A stretch of DNA of 6,456 nt from Clostridiales bacterium (GTDB lineage Bacteria > Bacillota > Clostridia > Oscillospirales > Acutalibacteraceae), in NCBI GenBank assembly GCA_020859725.1, contig JAJBVR010000221.1, positions 1 to 6,456 of the forward strand, in the 5' to 3' direction. This document shows positions 1 through 6,456 of the stretch, in pieces. The position numbers and the translations under genes were made by a program. Under the pieces are notes generated by a model. That model worked only from the letters and a program-made list of their open reading frames with translations, ran no database searches and was not told the DNA's origin. Numbering within the stretch: position 1 is the first letter of the stretch; each line of letters starts with the position of its first letter.

Positions 1-130
1 CGTTTTTTCCGTTCATTTTATTTTTACTGCATTGATTAATAACATATGTTTTGTTTGCATCATAAATCGTAAATCGTTTTTTTAATTTTTGCTTTATTCC
101 GGGAGGAATCAATTTTGTTATTATACTCAT
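1..130 (-). CDS. Partial gene, N-terminal 43 codons only; function unknown (possibly a short-chain dehydrogenase)
   Basis: An open frame begins with ATG at 128-130 and runs without a stop off the left edge. The start is supported by a GGGG Shine-Dalgarno core 8 nt upstream and by its position 20 nt after the stop of the MenD-like gene, so it looks like the next gene of the same operon. Residues 7-20 (LIPPGIKQKLKKRF) are a basic, amphipathic stretch that closely resembles the C-terminal tail of the MenD-like protein. A polar linker follows and then MNGKN at the visible end. In many short-chain dehydrogenases an NGK tripeptide directly precedes the VTGxxxGIG nucleotide-binding motif, so an SDR with an N-terminal extension is a reasonable guess. 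The diagnostic motif would lie outside the window, so the function cannot be assigned. That a real gene starts here is fairly secure. Confidence 0.7.
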   Translation of the reverse strand, partial: MSIITKLIPPGIKQKLKKRFTIYDANKTYVINQCSKNKMNGKN

Positions 131-138
131 TTTATTTT

Positions 139-142
139 CCCC
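139..142 (-). promoter_or_regulatory. Ribosome binding site of the partial left-edge gene
   Basis: On the minus strand GGGG (in TGGGGAAAATAAAATG) lies 8 nt before the ATG at 128-130, inside the 20-nt gap after the MenD-like stop codon. It is the main evidence that the short left-edge frame is a real gene start. Confidence 0.6.
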
Positions 143-150
143 ATACATTA

Positions 151-1923
151 TTATTTAAGAATGTTTTTAATTGTTTGTTTAACGCCCGGCGGAAGCACAT
201 CCGCGATTTTATGCCGTAAAGCCTTTGCTCCTTTATGATACGGATTAAGAACATTGTATATGCAGTTCTTATCCGTTTCTTTATCGGTAAACACTTCAAG
301 CAAAACGGGTTGATTAACCGACATATCTGTAAAAACATTCATGGCGTTATCAAATTCCGCCTTATTTTTCGCAGAAAGATACTTAAATCCTCTTGAAATA
401 ACCCATTTTTCAGCGTTGGCGCTGTGCTGCGCAGCTATATGCTCATCAAGAGTAGGAACATTATTTAAGCCAGGGAATGCATGGAAAATAGCCCCTCCGG
501 AATTATTGCAAAGAAGAATACGCACGTTGCCGCCCACATACCCGTTCCAAAGAGCATTCATATCATAAAAAAAGCTTAAATCTCCTATAACAAGGAAGCT
601 TGGAACTTTGCTTATGTAGGACTGGCCTATAAACGCGCTCATAGAGCCGTCAATCCCGTTGGAACCTCTGTTTGCGTAAACCTCAACATCATTATTAACA
701 TTAAAATAATTTGCAATCCGTATGCTGTTGCTGTTTGCGATATGAAGCAAAGAACCCTGCGGTATATTCTTTAAACACTGCTGTACCGCGTATATAGAGG
801 AATAATCAATATAATCATCATTCATATTCCCGTTTTTTCCGATTTGAATGTAATGATTATTCCATTTCTCAAAATAGCTGTGCTCCGCCTCCCGATTTGA
901 CAGCGACGCAAATTTTTCAAAAAAGGTGTTCGGTGAACACTCAATAACATCCGGCAGGCATTTAAACGGGTCTGATATTTCGCCTTTCGCGGAAACGTGA
1001 ATATGCAGGAATCTATCTTTAAAAGGCATAATTCTTTGCTTGATTTCAGAAATACTGTTGCCGTTCATCGTTATAACCACGTCCGGGCAGAGAGATTCCA
1101 TATCCTGATTATTTAAAAATCTACAAAGTGTAAACGTAGGAACGGAATAAGAGCAGTGAAGATTTGAAAGCAAATCCACAGAAACAACACAGTTATATGC
1201 TTTAACAAATTTTTCTATGCTTTCTTTTTCTGATTTGCCTATAGGCTGATGCTGACCGTAAATAATAAGAATTTTTGAATCACTCAGCATATCGGCTTTT
1301 TCAAACCATTTTTCCTTTGAATCCTCCAAAGAAAGCCTGTCTGTTTTTCTTACATCCGGCAATACTTGCGCATCAAACTTTACTATGCCCCCGGGGATGG
1401 GATAATCATTTTCCACAATAAAGTTGATATGCACCGGTCCGGCTTCTCCATGGCGAAGCTCCATAAGAGCTTCATTGCAAATTCTTGAACAATACCAAAA
1501 ATCCTTGTCATCCCTTACATGAGGAAGTGTAACCACCCTTTTACAAACATCTCTGTATAGATTTTCCTGAGGAATCATCTGTTCCTCCTGCTGAAACATA
1601 TAATAATGATTTCTGTCTGCCGTAAGCAAAAGCAAAGGCAGCTGCTGATAAAAAGCCTCATTTGCGGCAGAAACATAATTCGCCGCCGCCGTTCCCGAAG
1701 TGCAGCACACGGCAACAGGCTCTTTCAGCTTTTCAATAAGCCCTATCGCGAAAAATGATGCGCTTCTTTCATCCACAACCGAATATGTGTTAAAAAAGTT
1801 ATCGTGCTCCAAAGAATAAACAAGCGGCGTATGCCTTGTTCCGGCAGAAATAACAATATGCCTTACCTCATATTTTTTTAACAGCGCAACTAAAATTTGA
1901 ATGTTTTTTAATGAACTATACAT
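151..1923 (-). CDS. MenD-like thiamine-diphosphate-dependent enzyme in a glycan locus
   Basis: This is a full-length ThDP enzyme of the MenD (SEPHCHC synthase) type, 590 aa from ATG at 1923. N-terminal PYR domain: AGTRHTPL (28-35, where MenD has PGSRSTPL), VDERSASFFAIG (50-61, with the catalytic Glu52 that activates ThDP), CTSGTAAANY (74-83) and LTADR. Arg30, Glu52, Arg104 and Gln115 fall at a constant offset of 3 from E. coli MenD Arg33, Glu55, Arg107 and Gln118 as I recall them. C-terminal PP domain: NRGSNGIDG (418-426), then the Mg/ThDP motif GDLS (447-450) through NNSGG (473-477). Differences from MenD: Ser32 becomes Thr, the GA(N/P)Q loop becomes EEQM, and a tail of about 40 residues follows the usual end. 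MenD condenses 2-oxoglutarate with isochorismate in menaquinone synthesis, but all neighbours here are glycan genes, so the substrate is uncertain. The frame extends in-frame to TTG at 1989 (612 aa); Met23 is preferred because it matches the usual MenD N-terminus. Confidence 0.85.
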   Translation of the reverse strand: MYSSLKNIQILVALLKKYEVRHIVISAGTRHTPLVYSLEHDNFFNTYSVVDERSASFFAIGLIEKLKEPVAVCCTSGTAAANYVSAANEAFYQQLPLLLLTADRNHYYMFQQEEQMIPQENLYRDVCKRVVTLPHVRDDKDFWYCSRICNEALMELRHGEAGPVHINFIVENDYPIPGGIVKFDAQVLPDVRKTDRLSLEDSKEKWFEKADMLSDSKILIIYGQHQPIGKSEKESIEKFVKAYNCVVSVDLLSNLHCSYSVPTFTLCRFLNNQDMESLCPDVVITMNGNSISEIKQRIMPFKDRFLHIHVSAKGEISDPFKCLPDVIECSPNTFFEKFASLSNREAEHSYFEKWNNHYIQIGKNGNMNDDYIDYSSIYAVQQCLKNIPQGSLLHIANSNSIRIANYFNVNNDVEVYANRGSNGIDGSMSAFIGQSYISKVPSFLVIGDLSFFYDMNALWNGYVGGNVRILLCNNSGGAIFHAFPGLNNVPTLDEHIAAQHSANAEKWVISRGFKYLSAKNKAEFDNAMNVFTDMSVNQPVLLEVFTDKETDKNCIYNVLNPYHKGAKALRHKIADVLPPGVKQTIKNILK

Positions 1924-1938
1924 TTTGTTTTTCCATTT

Positions 1939-1942
1939 CTCC
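1939..1942 (-). promoter_or_regulatory. Candidate ribosome binding site for the MenD-like gene (long spacer)
   Basis: GGAG on the minus strand is separated from the preferred ATG (1921-1923) by 15 nt, longer than usual; a weaker GGA at 1932-1934 has an 8-nt spacer. The alternative starts, TTG at 1989 and ATG at 1971, have no purine-rich site upstream, so this modestly favours the 1923 start. Confidence 0.35.
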
Positions 1943-2006
1943 GCTGAATCGCCCGCGCAAATATTATTCATAGCGCCGGCTTGCGGCAATTTTATTTATT
2001 TTAATT

Positions 2007-3040
2007 TTAATGCTTGGATTCAAAGAAAATTTTATCAGTTTTAATGAATTTTCCCGGATAAAGAAAAAATTCAAGAAATTTAAGTTTTTTCATAATAACC
2101 GCCGCAATTATCGGACCTATAAAACTGATTAATATGCCAAGAATTATGTGAATCGCCGAATTATAAATTCCCAGTTTAAACAGCACCGCCCTCAGCCCGG
2201 CAGCAAACATTGTGTGCATCAGAAAAATCGGCATTGTATACTCGGCAAGAATACCGAATAACTTTGACTGACCTCTGTTTCCATAAATTATTGCAATCAT
2301 CATTACTATAGAGAAGCATGCCGCCAATCCCAATATAAAACCTATTAACTGATTCTGAATGCCTGCTGCATAAATCACAATGCTAAGCAAAACAAAAATA
2401 ATTCCAAGAATAATAGAATACGGTAAATTTTTCCTAACAGTTATTTTCTTAAATTCAAACACGCTCATACACATGCCAATAACAAACCAGATTTCGTTTG
2501 ACAGTATTGATGATAACATACCATCGGTAAAAAATCCCAAAACTTTCATCAGGAAAGATAGAATCAACGCTATAACCGCCGCGTTCTTGTTTTTAAATGT
2601 CGGCGTAATAAAAAACATAAAGAACAAAGCATATAAATACCAATACTGCCCCTCGGGATGAATAAACAATGTGTCAAATATCCCCCCGTTTTTGTATTTA
2701 CAGACGAGGAAAACAGAGTTTTCAAAGCCCATGTTGCAATGGAAAACGCGAAATAAGGTATACCGAGCGCTATTAATTTTTTCAAAACGTTTCTTCCCCA
2801 ACTGCGTAAATTATTCACAGCATTAAGCTTTTGATAAAGATAGCCGGAACAAATAAAAAACAGAGGCACATGAAAATAATAAATTGCTTGTTCAAACCAT
2901 TGATTTAAATTGTTTTCCGTAAATACATTCGCAAGCACCATACTTTGAAAGAAATGACCTGTAGCCACCAAAACACAGGCAATCACTTTAACATTGTCGA
3001 CCCAGATTTCTCTTGAATATGTTTTTGTTAATTCTTTCAT
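2007..3040 (-). pseudogene. Family 3 membrane acyltransferase (sugar O-acetyltransferase type), split by a frameshift
   Basis: Two overlapping frames make one protein. The first frame (ATG at 3040) gives the N-terminus of an Acyl_transf_3 protein: IWVDNVKVIA (12-21), the conserved GH (His29) and FHVPLFFICSGYL (56-68), all typical of this family of about 10-helix membrane O-acyltransferases that acetylate glycans. After residue 119 this frame turns to nonsense and stops at 2570. The second frame supplies the rest from IFDTLFIHPEGQYWYLYAL to the stop at 2007, with repeated hydrophobic segments. They join at a GGGGGG run (2682-2687); seven G, or a -1 slip there, gives an intact protein of 344 aa, normal for the family. 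As written the product is truncated to about 156 aa and presumably inactive. The cause could be mutation, phase variation, slippage or a sequencing error. A TTG at 3064 is a less likely alternative start. The gene sits between the flippase and the MenD-like gene; an O-acyl decoration of the repeat unit is the likely role. Confidence 0.85.
2682..2687 (-). repeat. G6 homopolymer at the acyltransferase frameshift
   Basis: On the minus strand the sequence reads ACAAAAACGGGGGGATATTT: five A, a C and then six G. The acyltransferase reading frame changes exactly here. Upstream codons read ACG GGG GGA, while the downstream family-like sequence needs GGG ATA TTT. One extra G or a -1 ribosomal or transcriptional slip reconnects the two halves. 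Confidence 0.8.
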
Positions 3041-3055
3041 ATTTAAACAACCGTA

Positions 3056-3061
3056 TCCTTT
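3056..3061 (-). promoter_or_regulatory. Candidate ribosome binding site for the acyltransferase (long spacer)
   Basis: AAAGGA on the minus strand lies 15 nt before the ATG at 3038-3040. The only other in-frame upstream start is TTG at 3062-3064, which has no recognisable site upstream, so the ATG is preferred although the spacer is long. Confidence 0.4.
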
Positions 3062-3130
3062 CAAACATCAAACGGAATAAAAGCAAATATGATACTATTA
3101 AGTCTTCAGGGAATTTTAATATATTTAACA

Positions 3131-4681
3131 TCATTTTTCCTTGCCGTGAAGCTTATTAACAAATCCGTTTAAAAAGCCGAAAAGCACCTGCTTGGCATAC
3201 TTAAATTCAGGCATTTTCCTGTAAACCAGTAAGAATATTAAATTAGGAACAATACAGCAAATTACCCCTTTTATTATCATATATATAAACCCTTCAGACG
3301 GCAGCAAACCGCAAACGGCGTAAGTAACCGCGCCCGCCGCCGAGGTTACGCCTATATATAACAGAGTTTTGCCGAAATACGGCAAAGGGGAGCTTTTGAA
3401 ATAGTTTTTAAATAAAATCGCCGAACCCCACGGAACATTAATTAACACAGTACACATCAAAGTTGAAATCAAAGCTCCGTTCATACCGATTAATTTAACA
3501 AGAATTATATTAAACACCAAATTCACGGCGGTTGCCGCAAGAGGTCGGAATCTGTCCTCCCACCAAAGCCCCGCCGCTTCTCTGTAAGTATAAGTAATTG
3601 TAGTGATACGTGGAAGGAGAAAATAAAACACCATAAGCGCCATGGTTGAAAACGGAAAAACCAAATCCTTTCCCACCCACCACTGCATAAAATGCTGATA
3701 AAGGCAGAAAAGGCAAACGGAACACCAGCCAACAAGCCAAGCGTTTATAAAATTAATATTTTTAAAATCTGTATAATTTTCTTTTATAGAGCAGGTTACC
3801 ATTTTATTGCCTATTCCTGCTGTTACTGAAGCAGTGATTATGGTTAAAAAGCCTATTATAGAACTTTGAACGTAATAATAGTTGTCATAAACCGTCAACG
3901 GCGTAAGTCCCAAAAAAGCTGAAATAACTATAGTATCAACAGAGGTAAACACAACAGTGTATATCTTAAATGATAAAAGCCCGACAATTCTTTTTTTTAT
4001 TCCATGCTTAGTCTCTTTTGATAAACTGCCCCTGCATTTTATTTTGGGAAACATTTTATTTGCCAAATAGGCGTTTGCAATATTGGTTATTATTGTGGCA
4101 AGGGGCACAACCAATACATAAGTATAGTAATTATGAGTTGTAAGCAAAAGCAGAATTTGAAAAACGTTGCTTGCAACGGAAACCGCCGCGCTTCTTTTAC
4201 TTGCTAAATCATTCCTTTGAAAAGCAGAGAAAAGAGCCGCTTTATAAGCGAACAAATAATAACCCACCACCGTATTGAAAAGATAAATTGAATAAAGCAC
4301 ATATAAATTTATATCCGCCGGGTAGGAATCTTTTATCAGCTTCGGCAAAAAAGGTATTATAATAACTCCGGCGGCCAAAATTATTGTGCCTATAACATAA
4401 TATATTTTTTTATATGCGTTAAGCAAAGCGCAAAGCATATCATTATCATATTCGGCTATAGGCTTATACATACTGAAAACTATTGCCGTGCCTATTCCCA
4501 ATTCGGAAATGCTCAGCACGGAAAGAATTGAGGTAAACAGGCTGTTAAGCCCCAAATATTCCGCGCCGAGCACTTTAATCAATACTGTTCTTGTTAAAAA
4601 CGGCAGAACTAATGAGGCGATTTTTTCAACCGCTCCCCAAATCATATTCCGCGCCGCATTTTTTGTTCTGTTCATTTGCAT
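3131..4681 (-). CDS. Wzx-like polysaccharide flippase (MOP superfamily)
   Basis: A 516-aa, strongly hydrophobic polytopic membrane protein, of the usual length for oligosaccharide flippases with 12-14 helices. The N-terminus MQMNRTKNAARN followed by a first helix with LPFLTRTVLIKVLGAEYLGLNSLF and then SISELGIGTAIVFSMYKPIAE is characteristic of the Wzx/RfbX-like proteins of Clostridia. WWVGKD in the later half is also typical. Such proteins move undecaprenyl-diphosphate-linked repeat units from the cytoplasmic to the outer face of the membrane. The frame extends upstream to a TTG at 4744 that would overlap the pyruvyl transferase gene by 20 nt. ATG at 4681 is preferred because MQMxRTKNAxRN matches homologues as I recall them and an AAGGA lies 13 nt upstream; ATG at 4675 is the other candidate. 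Its place between the pyruvyl transferase and the acyltransferase marks the locus as Wzx/Wzy-type. Specificity cannot be read from sequence. Confidence 0.9.
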   Translation of the reverse strand: MQMNRTKNAARNMIWGAVEKIASLVLPFLTRTVLIKVLGAEYLGLNSLFTSILSVLSISELGIGTAIVFSMYKPIAEYDNDMLCALLNAYKKIYYVIGTIILAAGVIIIPFLPKLIKDSYPADINLYVLYSIYLFNTVVGYYLFAYKAALFSAFQRNDLASKRSAAVSVASNVFQILLLLTTHNYYTYVLVVPLATIITNIANAYLANKMFPKIKCRGSLSKETKHGIKKRIVGLLSFKIYTVVFTSVDTIVISAFLGLTPLTVYDNYYYVQSSIIGFLTIITASVTAGIGNKMVTCSIKENYTDFKNINFINAWLVGWCSVCLFCLYQHFMQWWVGKDLVFPFSTMALMVFYFLLPRITTITYTYREAAGLWWEDRFRPLAATAVNLVFNIILVKLIGMNGALISTLMCTVLINVPWGSAILFKNYFKSSPLPYFGKTLLYIGVTSAAGAVTYAVCGLLPSEGFIYMIIKGVICCIVPNLIFLLVYRKMPEFKYAKQVLFGFLNGFVNKLHGKEK

Positions 4682-4694
4682 TTTAATTTCAGAA

Positions 4695-4699
4695 TCCTT
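4695..4699 (-). promoter_or_regulatory. Candidate ribosome binding site for the flippase
   Basis: AAGGA on the minus strand, 13 nt before ATG 4679-4681, lies in the 43-nt gap after the pyruvyl transferase stop. The spacer is somewhat long, but the site supports a start after the upstream gene rather than the overlapping TTG at 4744. Confidence 0.4.
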
Positions 4700-4724
4700 T
4701 TGTGATTTATTAAATACTTTAACA

Positions 4725-5765
4725 TCAGCGCCCGGCGTTTTCAAGCGCTTTGCTTAAAAATCTTATTGATTCTTCTTTTTTCTTTTCAATATTTATTTTA
4801 GCTGAGCTGTAATCGGTGTTTAAAGCTTTTTTAATATCAAATGATTTTGAATAATATCGCCTGTTTTCAATATCAAGTATTTCGCAAAGGCTGCTTATTC
4901 GGGACGACATATTTTCCTCTGCATCACTGCGTTCAAATATAACAAGAGGTCTTTCAAATAAAACAGAAAAGATTGAACCGTGAAAAGAATCCGTGCAAAT
5001 TAACTTTGAGTTTGAAATAAGCCCTAAAAATTCAGCCGGGCCCACCCTATGCCGCCTGTTTGCCGAAAATTTTTTCACATCAATAATTTCAATTCCAGGT
5101 AAAAGTGATTGTATCACAGCATCGCAATTTTCATCTTCATCGCCAAGAAAATATTTAACGGCGAAAGGCTTTTGAATATCAGGGCAAACCTCAATTTTGT
5201 TCCACTGCTCTTTTGTTAAAAGCAATGTTGGATCAAGAACCAAGTGTGCTTTGCAGCCGTCAAATTGCTCAACAAGGCTCACAGCCTGCTTTTCCCTAAC
5301 GGAAATTGCACTGAAGGCCTTTATACCTGCTTTATATTCGGGCAAAAGCTTCCTTGGTATCTCATTTATTCCGAAGCTTGCCGCATAAGCGATTCGCTTG
5401 TTATTATCCGCAAAAGTTAAAAATGCGTCTTTGTCAGTTGTGGCAAAATACGGATTCCAAATCTGATCGCTTCCCGCTGCAAAAGCGGTATATCTTTTGC
5501 AGGCCGACTTTTTGTCATTTTCAGAAATTAAAGAAAAAGGACTCCAACTAATTCTTTTATCAAATTCACGAATTTTATAATCATCATATTTCATTATTTT
5601 TTTTACAAACAGCTTTAAAGCCCTGGAAACTTTGTTGTTTTTATTTCCTCTTTGCAATGTTTCGGCACAATACCCAATATTGCAAAGAACCGTTTGCAAG
5701 GCATAATTTTGAAGTCTGTTTCCGTAATTATTACTTAAAATAGTTACTATTCCTACTTTTTTCAT
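4725..5765 (-). CDS. Polysaccharide pyruvyl transferase family protein
   Basis: A 346-aa soluble protein with the motif series of the PS_pyruv_trans family (PF04230, CsaB/WcaK type): NNYGNRLQNYALQ (12-24), AGSDQIWNP (97-105), RIAYAASFG (124-132), SVREK (155-159), LDPTLLL (177-183) and, near the C-terminus, GPAEFLGLISNSKLICTDSFHG ending at 263, with the conserved His262-Gly. Family members have a GT-B-like fold and transfer pyruvate from phosphoenolpyruvate to sugar hydroxyls as a ketal, adding negative charge to exopolysaccharide or wall polymers. Many clostridial members of this subgroup are uncharacterised, so the exact donor and acceptor are inferred. The start is clear: AGAGG at 5772-5776 with a 6-nt spacer, 16 nt after the glycosyltransferase stop. 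Its TGA (4725-4727) is followed 43 nt later by the flippase ATG. The length is normal and no motif is missing. Confidence 0.87.
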   Translation of the reverse strand: MKKVGIVTILSNNYGNRLQNYALQTVLCNIGYCAETLQRGNKNNKVSRALKLFVKKIMKYDDYKIREFDKRISWSPFSLISENDKKSACKRYTAFAAGSDQIWNPYFATTDKDAFLTFADNNKRIAYAASFGINEIPRKLLPEYKAGIKAFSAISVREKQAVSLVEQFDGCKAHLVLDPTLLLTKEQWNKIEVCPDIQKPFAVKYFLGDEDENCDAVIQSLLPGIEIIDVKKFSANRRHRVGPAEFLGLISNSKLICTDSFHGSIFSVLFERPLVIFERSDAEENMSSRISSLCEILDIENRRYYSKSFDIKKALNTDYSSAKINIEKKKEESIRFLSKALENAGR

Positions 5766-5781
5766 TTTATACCTCTTTAAA

Positions 5782-6456
5782 TTATTTTGAAAAACATTTT
5801 AAAAGGAGCAGGCAAATTTTATCCTTATAATTCAAGCTTGAATTGATACTGTTTTTGTATCTATATTTATAAAAGCCTTTTTTAATTTTAATTTTCCAGG
5901 CTTTTTCTTCCGCTTTGTTTTTCAAAAAAAGGCTTTTATATGCATGCACATATGATTTCATCAGAGCTTCCCAAATGTTACTGATTATTAAATCCGAATC
6001 AACTTCTGATTCAGCCAAATCGTAAATTTTTTCTTTTGCTGTAATATCCGTAAGTTTTTTTAAATTAAATTTCTGATGCAAAACGCTTTTACTGTGCATT
6101 CTGTATCCGTAAAGCACAGAATCGGTAAAACAGATTTTACCGCTTGATTTAATATATTCGGCATTAAACAAAGCATCCTCCGAAACCGCTATATCATTTT
6201 CAAACTTAATATTTGAATGTAAAACAACGGACTTGCGATATAATTTATTCCAAATAAATCCGCCCAAAAACACACCGGTAAGCACTTCATAATAACGCCT
6301 GTTTCCCGATATTAAAACAGAATAATTTTCATTTGCATTAAAAGAAATATGATTTTCGGCATAAAATTTAAAGAAAGAACAGCAGCTCATATCCGCATTT
6401 GTTTTAATTATATTTTTATACAGAATTTCTATCATTTCCGGAGCAATAATATCATC
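5782..6456 (-). CDS. Glycosyltransferase family 2 (GT-A), C-terminal part, cut by the window edge
   Basis: The visible 224 residues enter at the right edge with DDIIAPEMIEILY, which matches the sequence just after the metal-binding DSDD (DxD) motif of family 2 glycosyltransferases (DSDDxIxPEM...LY); two of its Asp are in the window. Further motifs of the family's second half follow: FIWNKLYRKSVV (67-78), VSEDALFN (91-98, whose ED is the usual catalytic-base region) and LYGYRMHSKSV (115-125), then a basic C-terminal region. These enzymes transfer a sugar from a nucleotide-sugar to the growing lipid-linked oligosaccharide on the cytoplasmic side. The internal ATG at 6435 is not the start, because the frame is open and family-like up to the edge. 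About 85-100 N-terminal residues, holding the nucleotide-binding half, should lie beyond the window. The stop is 16 nt from the pyruvyl transferase start, indicating one operon. Donor and acceptor sugars cannot be predicted. Confidence 0.88.
   Translation of the reverse strand, partial: DDIIAPEMIEILYKNIIKTNADMSCCSFFKFYAENHISFNANENYSVLISGNRRYYEVLTGVFLGGFIWNKLYRKSVVLHSNIKFENDIAVSEDALFNAEYIKSSGKICFTDSVLYGYRMHSKSVLHQKFNLKKLTDITAKEKIYDLAESEVDSDLIISNIWEALMKSYVHAYKSLFLKNKAEEKAWKIKIKKGFYKYRYKNSINSSLNYKDKICLLLLKCFSK

Noticed and set aside
132..338. Minus-strand open frame of 68 codons
   Set aside because: It overlaps the C-terminal end of the MenD-like gene in another frame, and its sequence is low in complexity with no family resemblance.
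341..568. Plus-strand open frame of 75 codons
   Set aside because: It lies wholly inside the MenD-like coding region on the other strand, has no recognisable domain and is best explained as a shadow frame. The same holds for the plus-strand frames at 2380-2661, 4488-4757, 4993-5175, 5197-5388 and 5354-5551.
151..1923. Part of a menaquinone operon
   Set aside because: No other men gene is recognisable in the window, and all neighbours are polysaccharide genes. The possibility is not excluded for sequence outside the window.
2007..2801. The second acyltransferase frame as an independent gene starting at TTG 2801
   Set aside because: Its first 40 or so residues do not look like the family, while the other frame does across the same bases. 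It is the C-terminal half of a split gene.
3041..3130. Possible promoter or terminator in the 90-nt gap between flippase and acyltransferase
   Set aside because: A TATCAT-like -10 can be found on the minus strand but no acceptable -35 at 16-18 nt, and there is only an 8-bp AT palindrome (AATATATT) with no GC hairpin and T run.
3510..3740. Two minus-strand frames (3510-3740 and 3523-3735) inside the flippase gene
   Set aside because: They are alternate frames of the flippase; the flippase frame has continuous family-like membrane sequence here, so no frameshift is needed.
1..6456. CRISPR array, IS element, tRNA/rRNA or riboswitch
   Set aside because: Reading both strands showed no spaced direct repeats, transposase motifs, terminal inverted repeats or structured RNA signatures, and there is almost no non-coding space to hold them.

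Overview
The window is a stretch of a surface-glycan (capsule, exopolysaccharide or wall-polysaccharide) biosynthesis locus from an AT-rich bacterium. All genes lie on the minus strand, closely packed, so they are probably one transcript running from high to low coordinates. The AT-rich composition, purine-rich Shine-Dalgarno sequences and a flippase of a type common in gut Clostridia suggest a low-GC Bacillota (Clostridia). That placement is inference; no rRNA, tRNA or housekeeping marker is present.

In order of transcription: (1) the C-terminal two thirds of a GT-A family 2 glycosyltransferase, cut by the right edge (5782-6456); (2) a polysaccharide pyruvyl transferase family protein (4725-5765); (3) a Wzx-like flippase of the MOP superfamily (3131-4681); (4) a family 3 membrane acyltransferase split by a frameshift at a run of six G (2007-3040); (5) a MenD-like thiamine-diphosphate enzyme (151-1923); (6) the first 43 codons of another gene that runs off the left edge (1-130). 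The longest gap is about 90 bases (3041-3130), and I see no convincing promoter or terminator in any gap.

Together the genes fit a pathway in which glycosyltransferases build a lipid-linked repeat unit, the pyruvyl transferase and acyltransferase decorate it with acidic ketal and O-acyl groups, and Wzx flips it across the membrane. The MenD-like enzyme is the unexpected member. It keeps the ThDP/Mg site and most MenD substrate-contact residues, yet sits among glycan genes with no other menaquinone gene in view. It also carries a C-terminal tail whose last 14 residues resemble the start of the next gene product (PPG[VI]KQ motif). This suggests that the enzyme and its downstream partner make or modify an unusual glycan component, possibly at the membrane. 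That is a hypothesis.

The points most worth following up are the MenD-like enzyme and its context, the shared tail/head motif, and the G6 tract that breaks the acyltransferase (phase variation, slippage, true pseudogene or sequencing error).
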